Assembly: GCA_916613615.1 (NCBI GenBank)
Contig: OU744737.1
Location: 6,034,001-6,098,000 of the forward strand
Source: Steromphala cineraria
Taxonomy: Eukaryota; Mollusca; Gastropoda; Trochida; Trochidae
Direction: 5' to 3'
Length of the DNA: 64,000 bases
The position numbers and the translations under genes are program-made. This document shows positions 1-10,860 of the stretch, one piece after another (position 1 is the stretch's first letter; every line of letters starts with the position of its first letter). Under the pieces are notes generated by a model. That model was given only the letters and a program-made list of their open reading frames with translations, had not been told where the DNA came from and searched no databases.

Positions 1-119
1 GCAGTTGTCGCGGAAACATACTTAAAATTTAACTTCCAGAGAAGAAGTCGAAAACTGTTAGACCCTGCTCAGTGAAGCTTGGTGTGTAGATGAGTCAGCA
101 TATGCTGATGTGCCTTTTT
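1..119 (+). repeat. Family E ~150-bp repeat unit, truncated by window edge
   Basis: Part of a repeat unit also seen at 22502-22620, where a second diverged unit lies about 150 bp to its left (GAAACTTGGTATGTGG near 22424 against GAAGCTTGGTGTGTAG near 22574). A family A element begins immediately after it at 120, apparently inserted after a T run. Confidence 0.7.
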
Positions 120-2232
120 AGCTCATCAGGACTGAAAGTCCAGATGGGCTTATGGCATGGCCTGTCGTCCGGCGTCCGTCCGTCGTCCGTCCGTAAACTT
201 TTGACACTTTCGACTTCTCCTCATGAACCATACACACTAGAGAGCTGAAATTGTGTGTACAGGTACCTTAGCATATTGAGATTCTAATTTGTAACTTTGG
301 TGACCCTGTGACCCCAAATAGGGTCACAGGGGTCACAACTTTATAAACCTATTTTCATCTTCTTGTCCAGTTCCAAAAGGACTAGAGAGTTAAAAATGAT
401 ATGTGCAGACTCCTTGGACAATGGGGATTCTAATTTGTAACTTTGGTGACCATGTGACCACAAATAGGGTCACAGGGGTCACAACTTTAAAAACCTATTT
501 TCATCTTCTTCTCCAGTTCCAAAAGGACTAGAGAGTTAAAAATGATATGTGCAGACTCCTTGGACAAAGGGGATTCTAATTTGTAACTTTGGTGACCCTG
601 TGACCCCAAATAGGGTCACAGGGGTCACAACTTTAAAAACCTATTTTCATCTTCTTCTCCAGTTCCAAAAGGTCTAGAGAGTTAATAATGATATGTGCAG
701 ACTCCTTGGCCAATGGGGATTCTAATTTGTAACTTTGGTGACCCTGTGACCACAAATAGGGTCACAGGGGTCACAACCTTAAAAACCTATTTTCATCTTC
801 TTCTCCAGTTCAAAAAGGACTAGAGAGTTAAAAATGATATGTGCAGACTCCTTGGACAATGGGGATTCTAATTTGTAACTTTGGTGACCCTGTGACCCAA
901 AATAGGGTCACAGGGGTCACAACCTTAAAAACCTATTTTCATCTTCTTCTTCAGTTCCAAAAGGAGTAGAGAGTTAAAAATGATATGTGCAGACTCCTTG
1001 GACAATGAGGATTCTAATTTGTAACTTTGGTGACCCTGTGACCCCAAATAGGGTCACAGGGGTCACAACTTTAAAAACCTATTTTCATCTTCTTCTCCAG
1101 TTCTAAAAGGACTAGAGAGTTAAAAATGATATGTGCAGACTCCTTGTCCAATGGGGATTCTTAATTGTAGATTTCGTGACCCCATGACCCCAATAGGGTC
1201 ACAGGGGTCACAACCTTTAAAACCTATTTCCATCTTTTTCTCCAGTTCCAAAAGGACTAGAGAGTTAAAAATGATATGTGCAGACTCCTTGGACAAAGGG
1301 GATTCTAATTTGTAACTTTGGTGACCCTGTGACCACAAATAGGGTCACAGGGGTCACAACCTTAAAAACCTATTTTTCATCTTCTTTTCCAGTTCTAAAA
1401 GGACTAGAGAGTTAATAATGATATGTGCAGACTCCTTGGCCAATGGGGATTCTAATTTGTAACTTTGGTGACCCTGTGACCACAAATAGGGTCACAGGGG
1501 TCACAACCTTAAAAACCTATTTTTCATCTTCTTTTCCAGTTCTAAAAGGACTAGAGAGTTGAAAATGATATGTGCAATCATTGGCCAATGGGGATTTTAA
1601 TTTGTAACTTTGGTGACCCTGTGACCACAAAAAGGGTCACAGGGGTCACAACCTTCAAACCCTATTTTCATCTTCTTCTCAAGTTCCATAAGGTCTAGAG
1701 AGCTGAAATTATATGTGCAGACTCCTTGGCCAATGGGAATTCTAAATTGTAGATTTCGTGACCCCATGACCCCAATTAGGGTCACAGGGGTCACAACCTT
1801 AAGAACTTATTTTCATGATCATCTTCAGTTCCAAAAGGTCTATTGAGCTGAAAGACTGCATGTAGACTCCTTTGCCAATTGGGATCTTAAACTGTAGGTT
1901 TTGTGACCCCATGACCCCAAATAGGGTCACAGGGATCACAATCTTAAAACCATTTTTTCTCCATTAGATGACAGTCTATGGCAAATTTATTTCTCCTTGG
2001 ATATTTCAGTGTGGACTTCTTTCACTGTCTAATATTGGAGATCTAGAAAGTGTTGAATAATAATAAATCATTTGGGTAAGGAAATTTATTCCGAAATCGT
2101 TAAATTTTTTTTGTAATTTTTTTATAGGTTTTCTTGCAATAGATAACATCAGTTTCATTTTTAGCTCATCTGGCCTGTATTAAGCAAAGTTAATATGATG
2201 CCTGATGAGCTCCAGAGCCAATGGCTCTATTT
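120..2232 (+). mobile_element. Family A element, copy A1: Helentron-type non-autonomous (HINE/pearl-like)
   Basis: The left end AGCTCATCAGG (120-130) is the exact reverse complement of CCTGATGAGCT (2201-2211). The right repeat is followed at once by a perfect hairpin, AGAGCC-AAT-GGCTCT (2214-2228), then a T run. After the left end comes a GTCC/CCGT microsatellite, then about 12 tandem core units of ~146 bp (GCAGACTCC at about 405, 551, 697, 842). Each unit carries an imperfect inverted repeat of TGACCC/GGGTCA. Sub-terminal repeats, microsatellite, core array and 3' hairpin are the plan of Helentron-derived HINEs and bivalve pearl elements. There is no coding capacity; 60-72 codon frames on both strands come from the repetition. 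Confidence 0.75.
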
Positions 2233-2734
2233 TTGGTATTTTCAACTTCTTTGTGTTTTATTTTCGGTCTATTTCATGGAATTGTATCTTTATTGGGATA
2301 TGTCATGTTCTGGTGACTCTTGTTTTATTAAATCCATCATGCAGAAACGTCTGCTCACAATAAACCAGTTCTTTTTTTATCTAAATAAAAAAGGTTTAGG
2401 TACTTAACCAGTTTTAGTCGGTATGCAAATCCCTTGTCCCTGAGCAGAAATCTTCGACAGAATGTTTTAGAGGTTTACCAGTCGAGTTTTGAGTGTGTAT
2501 TAATGGTAAAACAGTTGCACAAACTGAGCCGGTACAAAGGACATTGTTCATACACGCTGATCGCACTATGACTCCTGCTACCGCTAATCAATCTTACATG
2601 TATTACCTGTTATATACATCGTTACTTATACTCATAAATGTAGGGACCAAACATTAACAATGTTTTCTTATAGCAAAAAGGATATTGAAATAATCAAAAT
2701 GATGGATGCTGTTTTAACGTCCAAACTAAGCAGC
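2233..2734. other. Non-coding spacer
   Basis: AT-rich sequence between family A and the 22-bp array, repeated identically in the second duplication copy. A 70-codon frame at 2195-2407 overlaps the element's end and has no recognisable features. I see no gene here. Confidence 0.5.
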
Positions 2735-2935
2735 GACATACATTAGTTTTGTTAAAGACATAAATTAGTTTTGTGAAAGACATAAATTAGTTTTGTGAAA
2801 GACATAAATTAGTTTTGTGAAAGACATAAATTAGTTTTGTTAAAGACATAAATTGGTTTTGTTAAAGACATAAATTAGTTTTGTGAAAGACATAAATTAG
2901 TTTTGTTAAAGACATAAATTAGTTTTGTGAAAGAC
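2735..2935. repeat. 22-bp tandem array
   Basis: About nine units of GACATAAATTAGTTTTGTGAAA-type sequence, differing mainly at one position (GTGAAA or GTTAAA). The array is the same in the second copy at 25236-25436. Confidence 0.9.
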
Positions 2936-3129
2936 GAGATTCTGGGGCTACATTCTGGCTGCAGCAGTGATTCTTCGTTTGCAACGGATGGAAGTAAACG
3001 ACAGAAGGTCCTCACTATCATTTAAAATGGCGAGTTACAGTGACACATCCTTGAAATGACTTTGCATAAGCATACAAACGTTGCCACTGACAATGCAAGC
3101 ACTTTTCAAACGGTTGATTAATATATGAA
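2936..3129. other. Spacer between two arrays
   Basis: Unique-looking sequence between the 22-bp array and the G-rich minisatellite. No gene seen. Confidence 0.4.
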
Positions 3130-4867
3130 TCAGCGCGGGTGTGAGGGGGGTCAGCGCGGGTGTGAGGGAGTCGGCGCGGGTGTGAGGGAGTCGGCGCGGG
3201 TGTGAGGGAGTCAGCGCAGGTGTGAGGGAGTCGGCGCGGGTGTGAGGGAGTCAGCGCGGGTGTGAGAGAGTCGGCGCGGGTGTGAGGGAGTCAGCGCGGG
3301 TGTGAGGGAGTCAGCGCAGGTGTGAGGGAGTCAGCGCGGGTGTGAGGGAGTCGGCGCGGGTGTGAGGGAGTCAGCGCGGGTGTGAGGGGGTCAGCGCAGG
3401 TGTGAGGGGATCAGTGCGAGTGTGAGAGAGTCAGCGCGGGTGTGAGGGAGTCAGCGCGGGTGTGAGGGGGTCAGCACGGGTGTGAGGGAGTCAGCGCGGG
3501 TGTGAGGGGGTCAGCGCGGGTGTGAGAGAGTCAGCGCGGGTGTGAGGGAGTCAGCGCGGGTGTGAGGGGAACAGCGCGGGTGTGAGGGAGTCAGCGCGGG
3601 TGTGAGGGAGTCAGCGCGGGTGTGAGGGAGTCAGCGCGGGTGTGAGGGAGTCGGCGCGGGTGTGAGGGAGTCAGCGCGGGGGTGAGGGAGTCAGCGCGGG
3701 TGTGAGGGAGTCAGCGCGGGTGTGAGGGAGTCAGCGCGGGTGTGAGGGAGTCAGCGCGGGTGTGAGGGAGTCAGCGCGGGTGTGAGGGAGTCAGAGCAGG
3801 GGTGAGAGAGAGTCAGAGCAGGGGTGAGAGGGAGTCAGAGCAGGGGTGAGAGGGAGTCAGCGCGGGTGTGAGGGAGTCAGCACGGGTGTGAGGGAGTCAG
3901 AGCAGGGGTGTGAGGGAGTCAGCGCGGGTGTGAGGGAGTCAGCGCGGGTGTGAGGGAGTCAGCACGGGTGTGAGGGAGTCAGAGCAGGGGTGAGAGAGAG
4001 TCAGAGCAGGGGTGAGAGAGAGTCAGAGCAGGGGTGAGAGAGGCAGTGCGAGTGTGAGAGAGTCAGCGCGGGTGTGAGGGAGTCAGCGCAGGTGTGAGGG
4101 AGTCAGCGCGGGTGTGAGGGAGTCAGAGCAGGGGTGAGGGAGGCAGTGCGAGTGTGAGGGAGTCAGCGCAGGTGTGAGGGAGTCAGCGCGGGTGTGAGGG
4201 GAACAGCGCGGGTGTGAGGGAGTCAGCGCGGGTGTGAGGGAGTCAGCGCGTGTGTGAGGGAGTCAGCGCGGGTGTGAGGGAGTCAGCGCGGGTGTGAGGG
4301 AGTCAGAGCAGGGGTGAGAGAGAGTCAGAGCAGGGGTGAGAGGGAGTCAGCGCGGGTGTGAGAGAGAGTCAGAGCAGGGGTGAGAGAGAGTCAGAGCAGG
4401 GGTGAGAGAGAGTCAGAGCAGGGGTGAGAGAGAGTCAGAGCAGGGGTGAGAGAGAGTCAGAGCAGGGGTGAGAGAGAGTCAGAGCAGGGGTGTGAGAGAG
4501 AGTCAGAGCAGGGGTGAGAGGGAGTCAGCGCGGGTGTGAGAGAGAGTCAGAGCAGGGGTGAGAGAGAGTCAGAGCAGGGGTGAGAGAGAGTCAGAGCAGG
4601 GGTGAGAGAGAGTCAGAGCAGGGGTGAGAGAGAGTCAGAGCAGGGGTGTGAGGGAGTCAGAGCAGGGGTGAGAGAGAGTCAGAGCAGGGGTGAGAGAGAG
4701 TCAGAGCAGGGGTGAGAGAGGCAGCGCGGGTGTGAGAGAGGCAGCGCGGGTGTGAGGGAGTCAGCGCAGGTGTGAGGGGATCAGTGCGAGTGTGAGAGAG
4801 TCAGAGCAGGGGTGAGAGAGGCAGCGCGGGGGTGAGGGGAACAGCGCCGGGTAAGAGTCAGCACGGG
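3130..4867. repeat. G-rich 20/22-bp minisatellite
   Basis: Roughly 80 units. The main type is GTCAGCGCGGGTGTGAGGGA (20 bp); the second is a 22-bp form with AGAGCAGGGG and GAGAGAGA. The two types are mixed in blocks, with the 22-bp type concentrated at the right. The G-rich strand is always the plus strand. TGA in each unit closes the plus frames and the minus frames are also closed, so the array is non-coding. Unit order differs from the second copy at several places. Confidence 0.97.
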
Positions 4868-5630
4868 TTTGCAGTAGAAAAGAATTCACAAAGACCACAA
4901 ATGAGAAAACAACCAGAACGAGGGCAGGAAAAATTGACACTGAGAGAAACTGTCTGTAAAGAAGATGAGTCGTGAGGGATTTTGCTTGTGAAAACTCTTT
5001 TAAACATCACTTTATGGGGCTAGAAGGTTGATTAAATAGCTGCTCGGACTTGCAGAATGAAAATACGCAGTAGAAATTGACCCTCAGATTATATCAGCAG
5101 TGAAAATGCTATCAAAAGATACCTATTGAAAAACAGCAGGGAAGGTAAATTCAAAAATTGAGCATTGAAATTCAGATGTGAAGGTTGCCTCCCCAAATAA
5201 ATGGTCAGTGAAAGAAATTTCTAGAATGTGTACATTAATAATAGAAGTACAATCATGTTTTCGACATCCCTCACTGAAGAAAGCAGCAAAATTGGCTTTT
5301 AGAACGTCACAACAATTATCTACTTGTCGTTATTCTCTGTAAAATCCCAAGGTAAATATACCACAAAATTATAAAATCTTCAGAGTGGTGACCTATTCTC
5401 CGATACAGATAACACCTTCTGATTACTTACACACTAGCTCCTTTGTTTTGTTTGATCATTCATTTTTCATACTCATACTGTCTGTGTAATGCATGTGCCG
5501 AGATGTTCATGTGAATCGATGACAACTTGATTTCCGAAATTTATTCAAATTAAAAGTTTGCTTTGCAAATCAAAGATTGTCAAAAAAATTGCAATTTACA
5601 AATACAAGACATTTATTAACTTTGCATTCT
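4868..5630. other. Non-coding spacer
   Basis: AT-rich sequence without convincing frames, repeats or RNA genes. Identical in the second duplication copy. Confidence 0.5.
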
Positions 5631-5701
5631 AAGCAAAGGATCGAACGAGTGACCTCTTGATTTCAAGCTAGGTGACTTATCCATTAGGCCACGGAGGCCT
5701 G
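5631..5701 (-). pseudogene. tRNA-like relic (SINE head or tRNA pseudogene)
   Basis: On the minus strand an A box (TGGCCTAATGG) and a B box (GTTCGATCC) are both good matches to the internal Pol III promoter and correctly spaced. The anticodon loop region reads CTTGAAATC, as in tRNA-Ser(UGA). The 3' end does not pair with the 5' GGCCTCC, so the acceptor stem is broken. It is more likely a tRNA-derived relic than a working tRNA. The same relic is in the second copy. Confidence 0.6.
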
Positions 5702-5936
5702 TTGAAATACAGGCCATTTTTATGATTAAATGTCAATTTTTTCCCGAGATTAAACATCACTCTTAATGATTGTTTATAGATTTTGATAATTCATTTTCAT
5801 TTCATTTGTACCAAATATTTATATTCATATTAAATCAAGTTTTTTTGTTATTTGTATTCATATTAATCTATTGTGGTAGCTTGTACGGTCCCGCATGGAT
5901 TGCACGTCTGCACGAGAGGGTCATGCCAATGTCAGC

Positions 5937-6231
5937 TACCGTATTTCCTCAAAAACAAGCCGGGGCTCGAATAGAGGCCGGGGGTATGGGTGTTTAAATT
6001 AAATACACGTCGGGTCTCGAAAAGACACCGGGTCTCAAATAAACGCCGGGTGATAAATTGATTAATTAATGCTCCCGTAGTTGAATTGAAATAAACTGTT
6101 TCCCATTTACATCATCTATAATATTTGTTTCCTACTAAAAAATAAATAGACGCCAGTCTCAAATACACGCGGGGGGTAAAGGGGGTCTGAAAAAATACAC
6201 GCCAGGGGCGTCTATTTGAGGAAATACGGTA
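5937..6231. mobile_element. 295-bp MITE with perfect 15-bp TIRs
   Basis: Starts TACCGTATTTCCTCA and ends with the exact reverse complement TGAGGAAATACGGTA. The interior holds further inverted pieces (CGTCTATTTGAGG against rearranged CCTCA...GACGCC segments) typical of foldback MITEs. It has no coding capacity. Confidence 0.9.
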
Positions 6232-6932
6232 CTTGAAATAGACATTGTTTCTCCAATCAGAGTCAATTTTTCAACTTCTCATTATATATAAAAACAGTTA
6301 TGCATTTCAGTATTATCAAAACTGATGTTATGTTGAAAATGGATGAATATAGTGTTGAGCTCGTGTGTAAAATAGTTACCGACCTCGACCTCGGGTTGCA
6401 GAGAAAAGTAAATTCCCAATATATTTCCAAAATAAACAGACATGACATCAATCCAGTTCCTTCCTTCATCTGAACATCCACAAGATAAAAAAAACACCTC
6501 CGTCTAACCTTGTTAGACATCTGGTCTCTAAACTTTATTATCTGAAGTCCTTGTTCAGAATATACAGCTTTTAAACAGAACTTTGCACACAGAGCTTAAC
6601 AGCAGGATGACTGAACGCCCAGACTGACGAATTAACCACGCTACAGCTCACCCTCTGCGGTGACCCTCCCAAAGCTGTCCTAACAAAGGGTTTCGACAGC
6701 AGCCAAACATGGTCACAACAACGGAATACACTTTTACGACACGCTGAAAAGCTCTTTTTGCCACACATTAAACCACATTTAAAATGTTCATTAACGTGTC
6801 AATGAATTGTAAAAAATCAGAATCTTAAACCTATTACAAGACGAACATACAAGTTAGCATGGTAAAGAATAACAATGCACTTAAATTTGGAGGTCCAGCA
6901 AACTGCATTGAATTTGGGAGGTTTACATCTAA

Positions 6933-6955
6933 CCCCCCCCCCCCCCCCCCCCCCC
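6933..6955. repeat. Poly-C tract (23 C)
   Basis: Uninterrupted run of 23 C, against 14 C at the matching place in the second copy. The glycine/proline-rich frames across it are artefacts of the homopolymer. Confidence 0.95.
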
Positions 6956-7305
6956 TCCCTCCTCCTCTTAAGGATAAGGCCTCTTTAAGGCCGAATGACT
7001 TAAGAATTTTGAACGATGTACAACACAATTCTGCTGTAACTCATAGGGCCCTCATAAAAAAATTAATAAAACTGGTATCAATTGCCCGTCTGTGAATCTA
7101 GATGTGTCTGATGTGATGCAGAATGTGACGCGGTTCAAATGTCACTCTTGTAAAGTAAAAAACAAAATCTATTTGAAATGCCTTAAAAATAAGAATAGAA
7201 ATTGTTGGTTGATTGTAAGAATAAAACAATTGTTCGTTCCGAAACCCATGTTACCACAGCGTCCCAAAATAAGGTGACGTAACACCATAACATCCATTGA
7301 AATTG
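6956..7305. other. Right end of the duplicated block
   Basis: Non-coding sequence that is still duplicated at 29446-29795. No gene or repeat recognised. The duplication ends at its right edge. Confidence 0.5.
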
Positions 7306-8143
7306 TTCGCTTATATCATGTACAATTTGAAGATTGCTCTTTACAGTATCAGACATTTAATCATTAGATAACGTGTTTGTATCAATTGATGGCAGGTCAA
7401 TCTCATTAAAAACAATAATCTCAAATTTGCTCACATTATTCATATAAAACTGGTAAATAACTCTTTAATGATATCGGGTACTCGGCTAGGACATGAGGTG
7501 TCTCCCTGGGTTGTGAATTCTTTTAAAAAGGGTCAATCGATATCTTATCAATCTCATTGAATTAAGATCATACATTTGAGCACTTTATTCATTCATAGAT
7601 CTCACTTTTAAAAGTTCTTAAATGGCAGGATAGCTCTTCAATGATCTCAGGTATTCAAATGAGTCATTAGATATCTGCATTTGTTTTTTATCAACACAGC
7701 TAATTGATACCCGATCAATCTAATTAAAATTAGATTATCTTAACCCCAGATATAGCTTAACTGATCTCAGGTATTCAAGTTAGGGATGATGTTACTTCAT
7801 GGATAAAGTGTTTGTATCAATTGATGCCAGGTCAATCTCATTAAAGCAATAAGATCTCAAATTTGCTCACATTATTCATATACAACTGGTAGATTACGCT
7901 TTAATGATCTCGGACACTTAGCTAGGACATGAGGTGTCTCCCTGGGTTGTGTATACTTTTAAAAAGGGTCCATTGATATCTGGTCAATCTCATTAAAATA
8001 AGGTCATACATTTGATCACTTTATTTATGTAAAACTGGTAGATGACTCTTTAATGATCTTGGACACTAAGCTAGGACATGAGGTGTCTCCCTGGTTTGTG
8101 TATTCTTTTTAAAAGGATCCATTGATATCTGGTCAATTTCATT
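7306..8143. repeat. Family D ~149-bp degenerate tandem repeat, left part
   Basis: Units contain GACATGAGGTGTCTCCCTGG followed by TTTAAAAAGGGTCCATTGATATC and GGTCAATCTCATT. ACATGAGG recurs at about 7491, 7927 and 8076, a period near 149 bp with the middle units more diverged. Family B element B1 is inserted at its right end. Confidence 0.85.
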
Positions 8144-9592
8144 AGCAGCCCCGACTTAGTCGGGGCTGCTATCAGTATTTGTGTAGTTTCCGCCGCCGCC
8201 GCCGCCGCCGCGCTCATACTAATGGCTATAACTTTTTTCTACTAAGCTTTCCAGAACTTGTATTTATAACTTACTGCTTATACCTCGGGGGAACGATTTT
8301 GACATGTTCACCTTCAAGGTCAAACGTCAAGGTCACGAGCTATAAAATCACTAAAAAATTCCTTGTAAACGCCATAACTTGAAAAGTTTTTTTGCTATGA
8401 AGCTCTAACTTTATATATAACATCCTTGGAAGAGTAAAAAATTTTGAAAAGGTTTTTGCTACAATCTGTCCAAGGTCAAGGTCACAGCGAGGTCATTAAT
8501 TTAGCATGGTTTTGCGAAAATGCTTTATTTTAACTATGAACACTTGTAATCAAAAGATGATTATCATTCTCAATGAAAAGTGTTCATTGATTGTGTAACC
8601 TTGAAGGTCAAAGGTCAAGGTCATGAGATTTGTGTTATTGCAATGTGCAAATAATTTGGATATAACTTGATCTCATTAAGCTTTTCAGAACTCGTAAACA
8701 TGTATAAGTGTCCATACCTCTGGAAACTTAGAATGACATGTTCAATTTCAAGGTCAAAGGTCAAGGTCACGAGCTATAAAATCACTAAAAAATTCCTTGT
8801 AAACGCGATAACTTGAAAAGTTTTTGTGCTATGAAGCTCTAACTTGATATATAACATCCTTGGAAGAGTAAAAAATTTTGAAAAGGTTTTCGCTACAATC
8901 TGTCCAAGGTCAAGGTCACAGCGAGGTCATTACTTTAGCATGGTTTTGCGAAAATGCTTTATTTTAACTATAAACACTTGTAATCAATAGATGATTATTA
9001 TTCTCAATGAAAAGTGTTCATTGATTGTGTAACCTTGAAGGTCAAAGGTCAAGGTCATGAGATTTGTGTTATTACAATGTGGAACTAATATGGATATAAC
9101 TTAATCCAATTCAGTTTTTCAGAACTTATAACGATGTATAATTGTTTACACCTCTGGGGACTTACAATGACACGGTCACATTCAAGATCAAAGGTCAAGG
9201 TCACAAGCTATAAAATCACTGAAAAATTCCTTGTAAACGCGATAACTTGAAAAGTTTTTGTGCTATGAAGTTTAAATTTTGTATGTATTATCTCTTGAGA
9301 AGTACAAAATTTTTGAAAGGTCTTGGGTATGAAGTGTCAAAGGTCAAGGTCACAGCAAGGTCAACAAATATTGAGAAAATGGATTATTTTTACTTTTACC
9401 TCTTTAATTTGTTACATTAATGTTATATTCAATGAAATGTATTCATTGATTGCATGACCTTGAGTGTCAAAGGTCAAGGTCACAAGAAAATGCCCAATAT
9501 GCTGAGACTTGTAGAAGGCGGAACAGGGTAAGGCGAAACCCCAAGTTTCGGGGCTGCTCTGTTTTTGCGGTGTCCCGCAAACACTAATCTAG
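8144..9592 (+). mobile_element. Family B element, copy B1: Helitron/Helentron-type non-autonomous
   Basis: The 5' end is a perfect hairpin (8144-8170: AGCAGCCCCGAC, loop TTA, GTCGGGGCTGCT), followed by a (CCG)n microsatellite at 8189-8212. Three core units of ~440 bp follow, each made of ~145-bp modules centred on AAGGTCAAAGGTCAAGGTCA. At the 3' end TCGGGGCTGCT (9548-9558) complements the start of the 5' hairpin. A terminal hairpin TTGCGG-TGTC-CCGCAA (9565-9580) and CTAG (9589-9592) follow. Flanks CATT and TTAAAATAAGG rejoin a normal family D unit, which defines the insertion. Non-coding. Confidence 0.8.
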
Positions 9593-10420
9593 TTAAAATA
9601 AGGTCATACATTTGATCACTTTATTTATGTAAAAATGGTAGATGACTCTTTAATGATCTCGGACACTCAGCTAGGACATGAGGTGTCTCCCTGGGTTGTG
9701 TATTCATTTAAAAAGGGTCCATTGATATCTGGTCAATCTCATTAAAATAAGGTTATACATTTGATCACTTTATTTATGTACAATTGGAAGATGACTCTTT
9801 AATGATCTCGGACACTCAGTTAAGACATGAGGTGTCTCCCTGGGTTGTGTATACTTTAAAAAAAGGGTCCATTGACATCTCGTCAATCTCATTAAAATAA
9901 GGTTATACATTTGATCACTTTATTTATGTACAATTGGAAGATGACTCTTTAATGATCTCGGACACTCAGTTAAGACATGAGGTGTCTCCCTGGGTTGTGT
10001 ATACTTTTAAAAAGGGTCCATTGACATCTCGTCAATCTCATTAAAAAAATATCGTACATTTGATCACTTTATGCATTCATTGCCCTCACTTTTAAAGGAA
10101 CAGGCACTCAAGAAAAACATGTGATTTCTGACCTTGGGCATGTGTAGTTTTACTAAATGGTCCATTGATAACAGGTCCATCTCACCAAGATAAGTTCTGA
10201 AATTTTTATTCTTGAATGATGTAATGAGTTCAAGTACAGCATGTGGTCCCTGGGCATGTGTAGTTGATAAAACGCTTAGTGGCTAGCAGATCAGTCTCAA
10301 TGTGTATCTATATACCCCTAGTCAAGAAATAGAGGATACTTAATGATGTTTGTCAAATACCATATTTATTTCATCGAGTGACATGGGTAAAGATGATGAA
10401 ATAAACATGGTATTTGGTGA
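9593..10420. repeat. Family D ~149-bp degenerate tandem repeat, right part
   Basis: Continuation of the family D array across the B1 insertion. ACATGAGG occurs at about 9676, 9825 and 9975, and diverged units run on to about 10330. It ends in an imperfect inverted repeat at 10354-10416 (CAAATACCATATTTATTTCA against ATGAAATAAACATGGTATTTG with a ~16-nt loop), which may be the element's own terminus. Confidence 0.8.
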
Positions 10421-10609
10421 GCCCCGTCTGTTTGCAGACCCATGAAACATAGCAATCCGCGACCTAATCAACATAGTCCCAACTTAATAATTTTATGGAA
10501 AATATTTCCTAAGATAACAAAAAATATTTCACTACAAAAACAACAATAACTAATATTTTCTGGTTCTCATATTACATTTAATCAATATTAAGATTCAAAT
10601 GCCAAGTTT

Positions 10610-10715
10610 TTTTCGCAAAAGCACTTGCGTAGTGTTTCGTCTTAGAGTTCCCGTCCGCCATTTTACAACGTAACAGCTGGGTCCGAACGATCGTCAAGAA
10701 AACGGTAAATAACCT
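10610..10715 (+). promoter_or_regulatory. Possible promoter or first exon with a YY1-like site
   Basis: A GC-richer island in AT-rich surroundings with CCGCCATTTT near 10655, which matches the YY1 core, followed by a donor-like AACG|GTAAAT. It resembles a housekeeping-type first exon, but no coding frame or downstream exon could be tied to it. Confidence 0.2.
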
Positions 10716-10860
10716 TTAAATTATTAACAATATTGCGTAAATAACAGTAACTGGGGATGTTATCAGGAAAAAACAGTCTGATAAAAGTATTCAACTGAGC
10801 TGACATAGTTTAACTGTTGTAATCCAAGTATTGTTATTGTTCTATAGGGCACTTCACCCC

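Larger units (their letters stand above)
1..7305. repeat. Segmental duplication, copy 1 (left end outside window)
   Basis: This block matches 22502-29795 nearly base for base. Reading side by side, the single-base differences I saw outside the minisatellite are near 1231, 1566 and 6871, plus poly-C length. The offset is 22501 up to the minisatellite, 22499 after it and 22490 after the poly-C tract. Similarity stops abruptly just after 7300, where copy 1 runs into a degenerate 149-bp repeat and copy 2 into unrelated sequence with a long C run. It may be a real recent duplication or a haplotype or assembly duplicate. Confidence 0.97.

Noticed and set aside
1120..1794. Several 60-72 codon frames in the family A cores
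   Set aside because: Present on both strands and repeated with the 146-bp units; by-products of tandem repetition.
3130..4867. Possible CRISPR-like or coding tandem array
   Set aside because: Units are contiguous with no unique spacers, and stops occur in every frame; it is a minisatellite.
5631..5701. Functional tRNA-Ser gene
   Set aside because: A and B boxes are good but the acceptor stem does not pair, and no long variable arm is present as serine tRNAs require.
6834..7095. Gly-rich and Pro-rich frames across the poly-C tract
   Set aside because: Created by the homopolymer, whose length differs by 9 bp between the two copies of the block.
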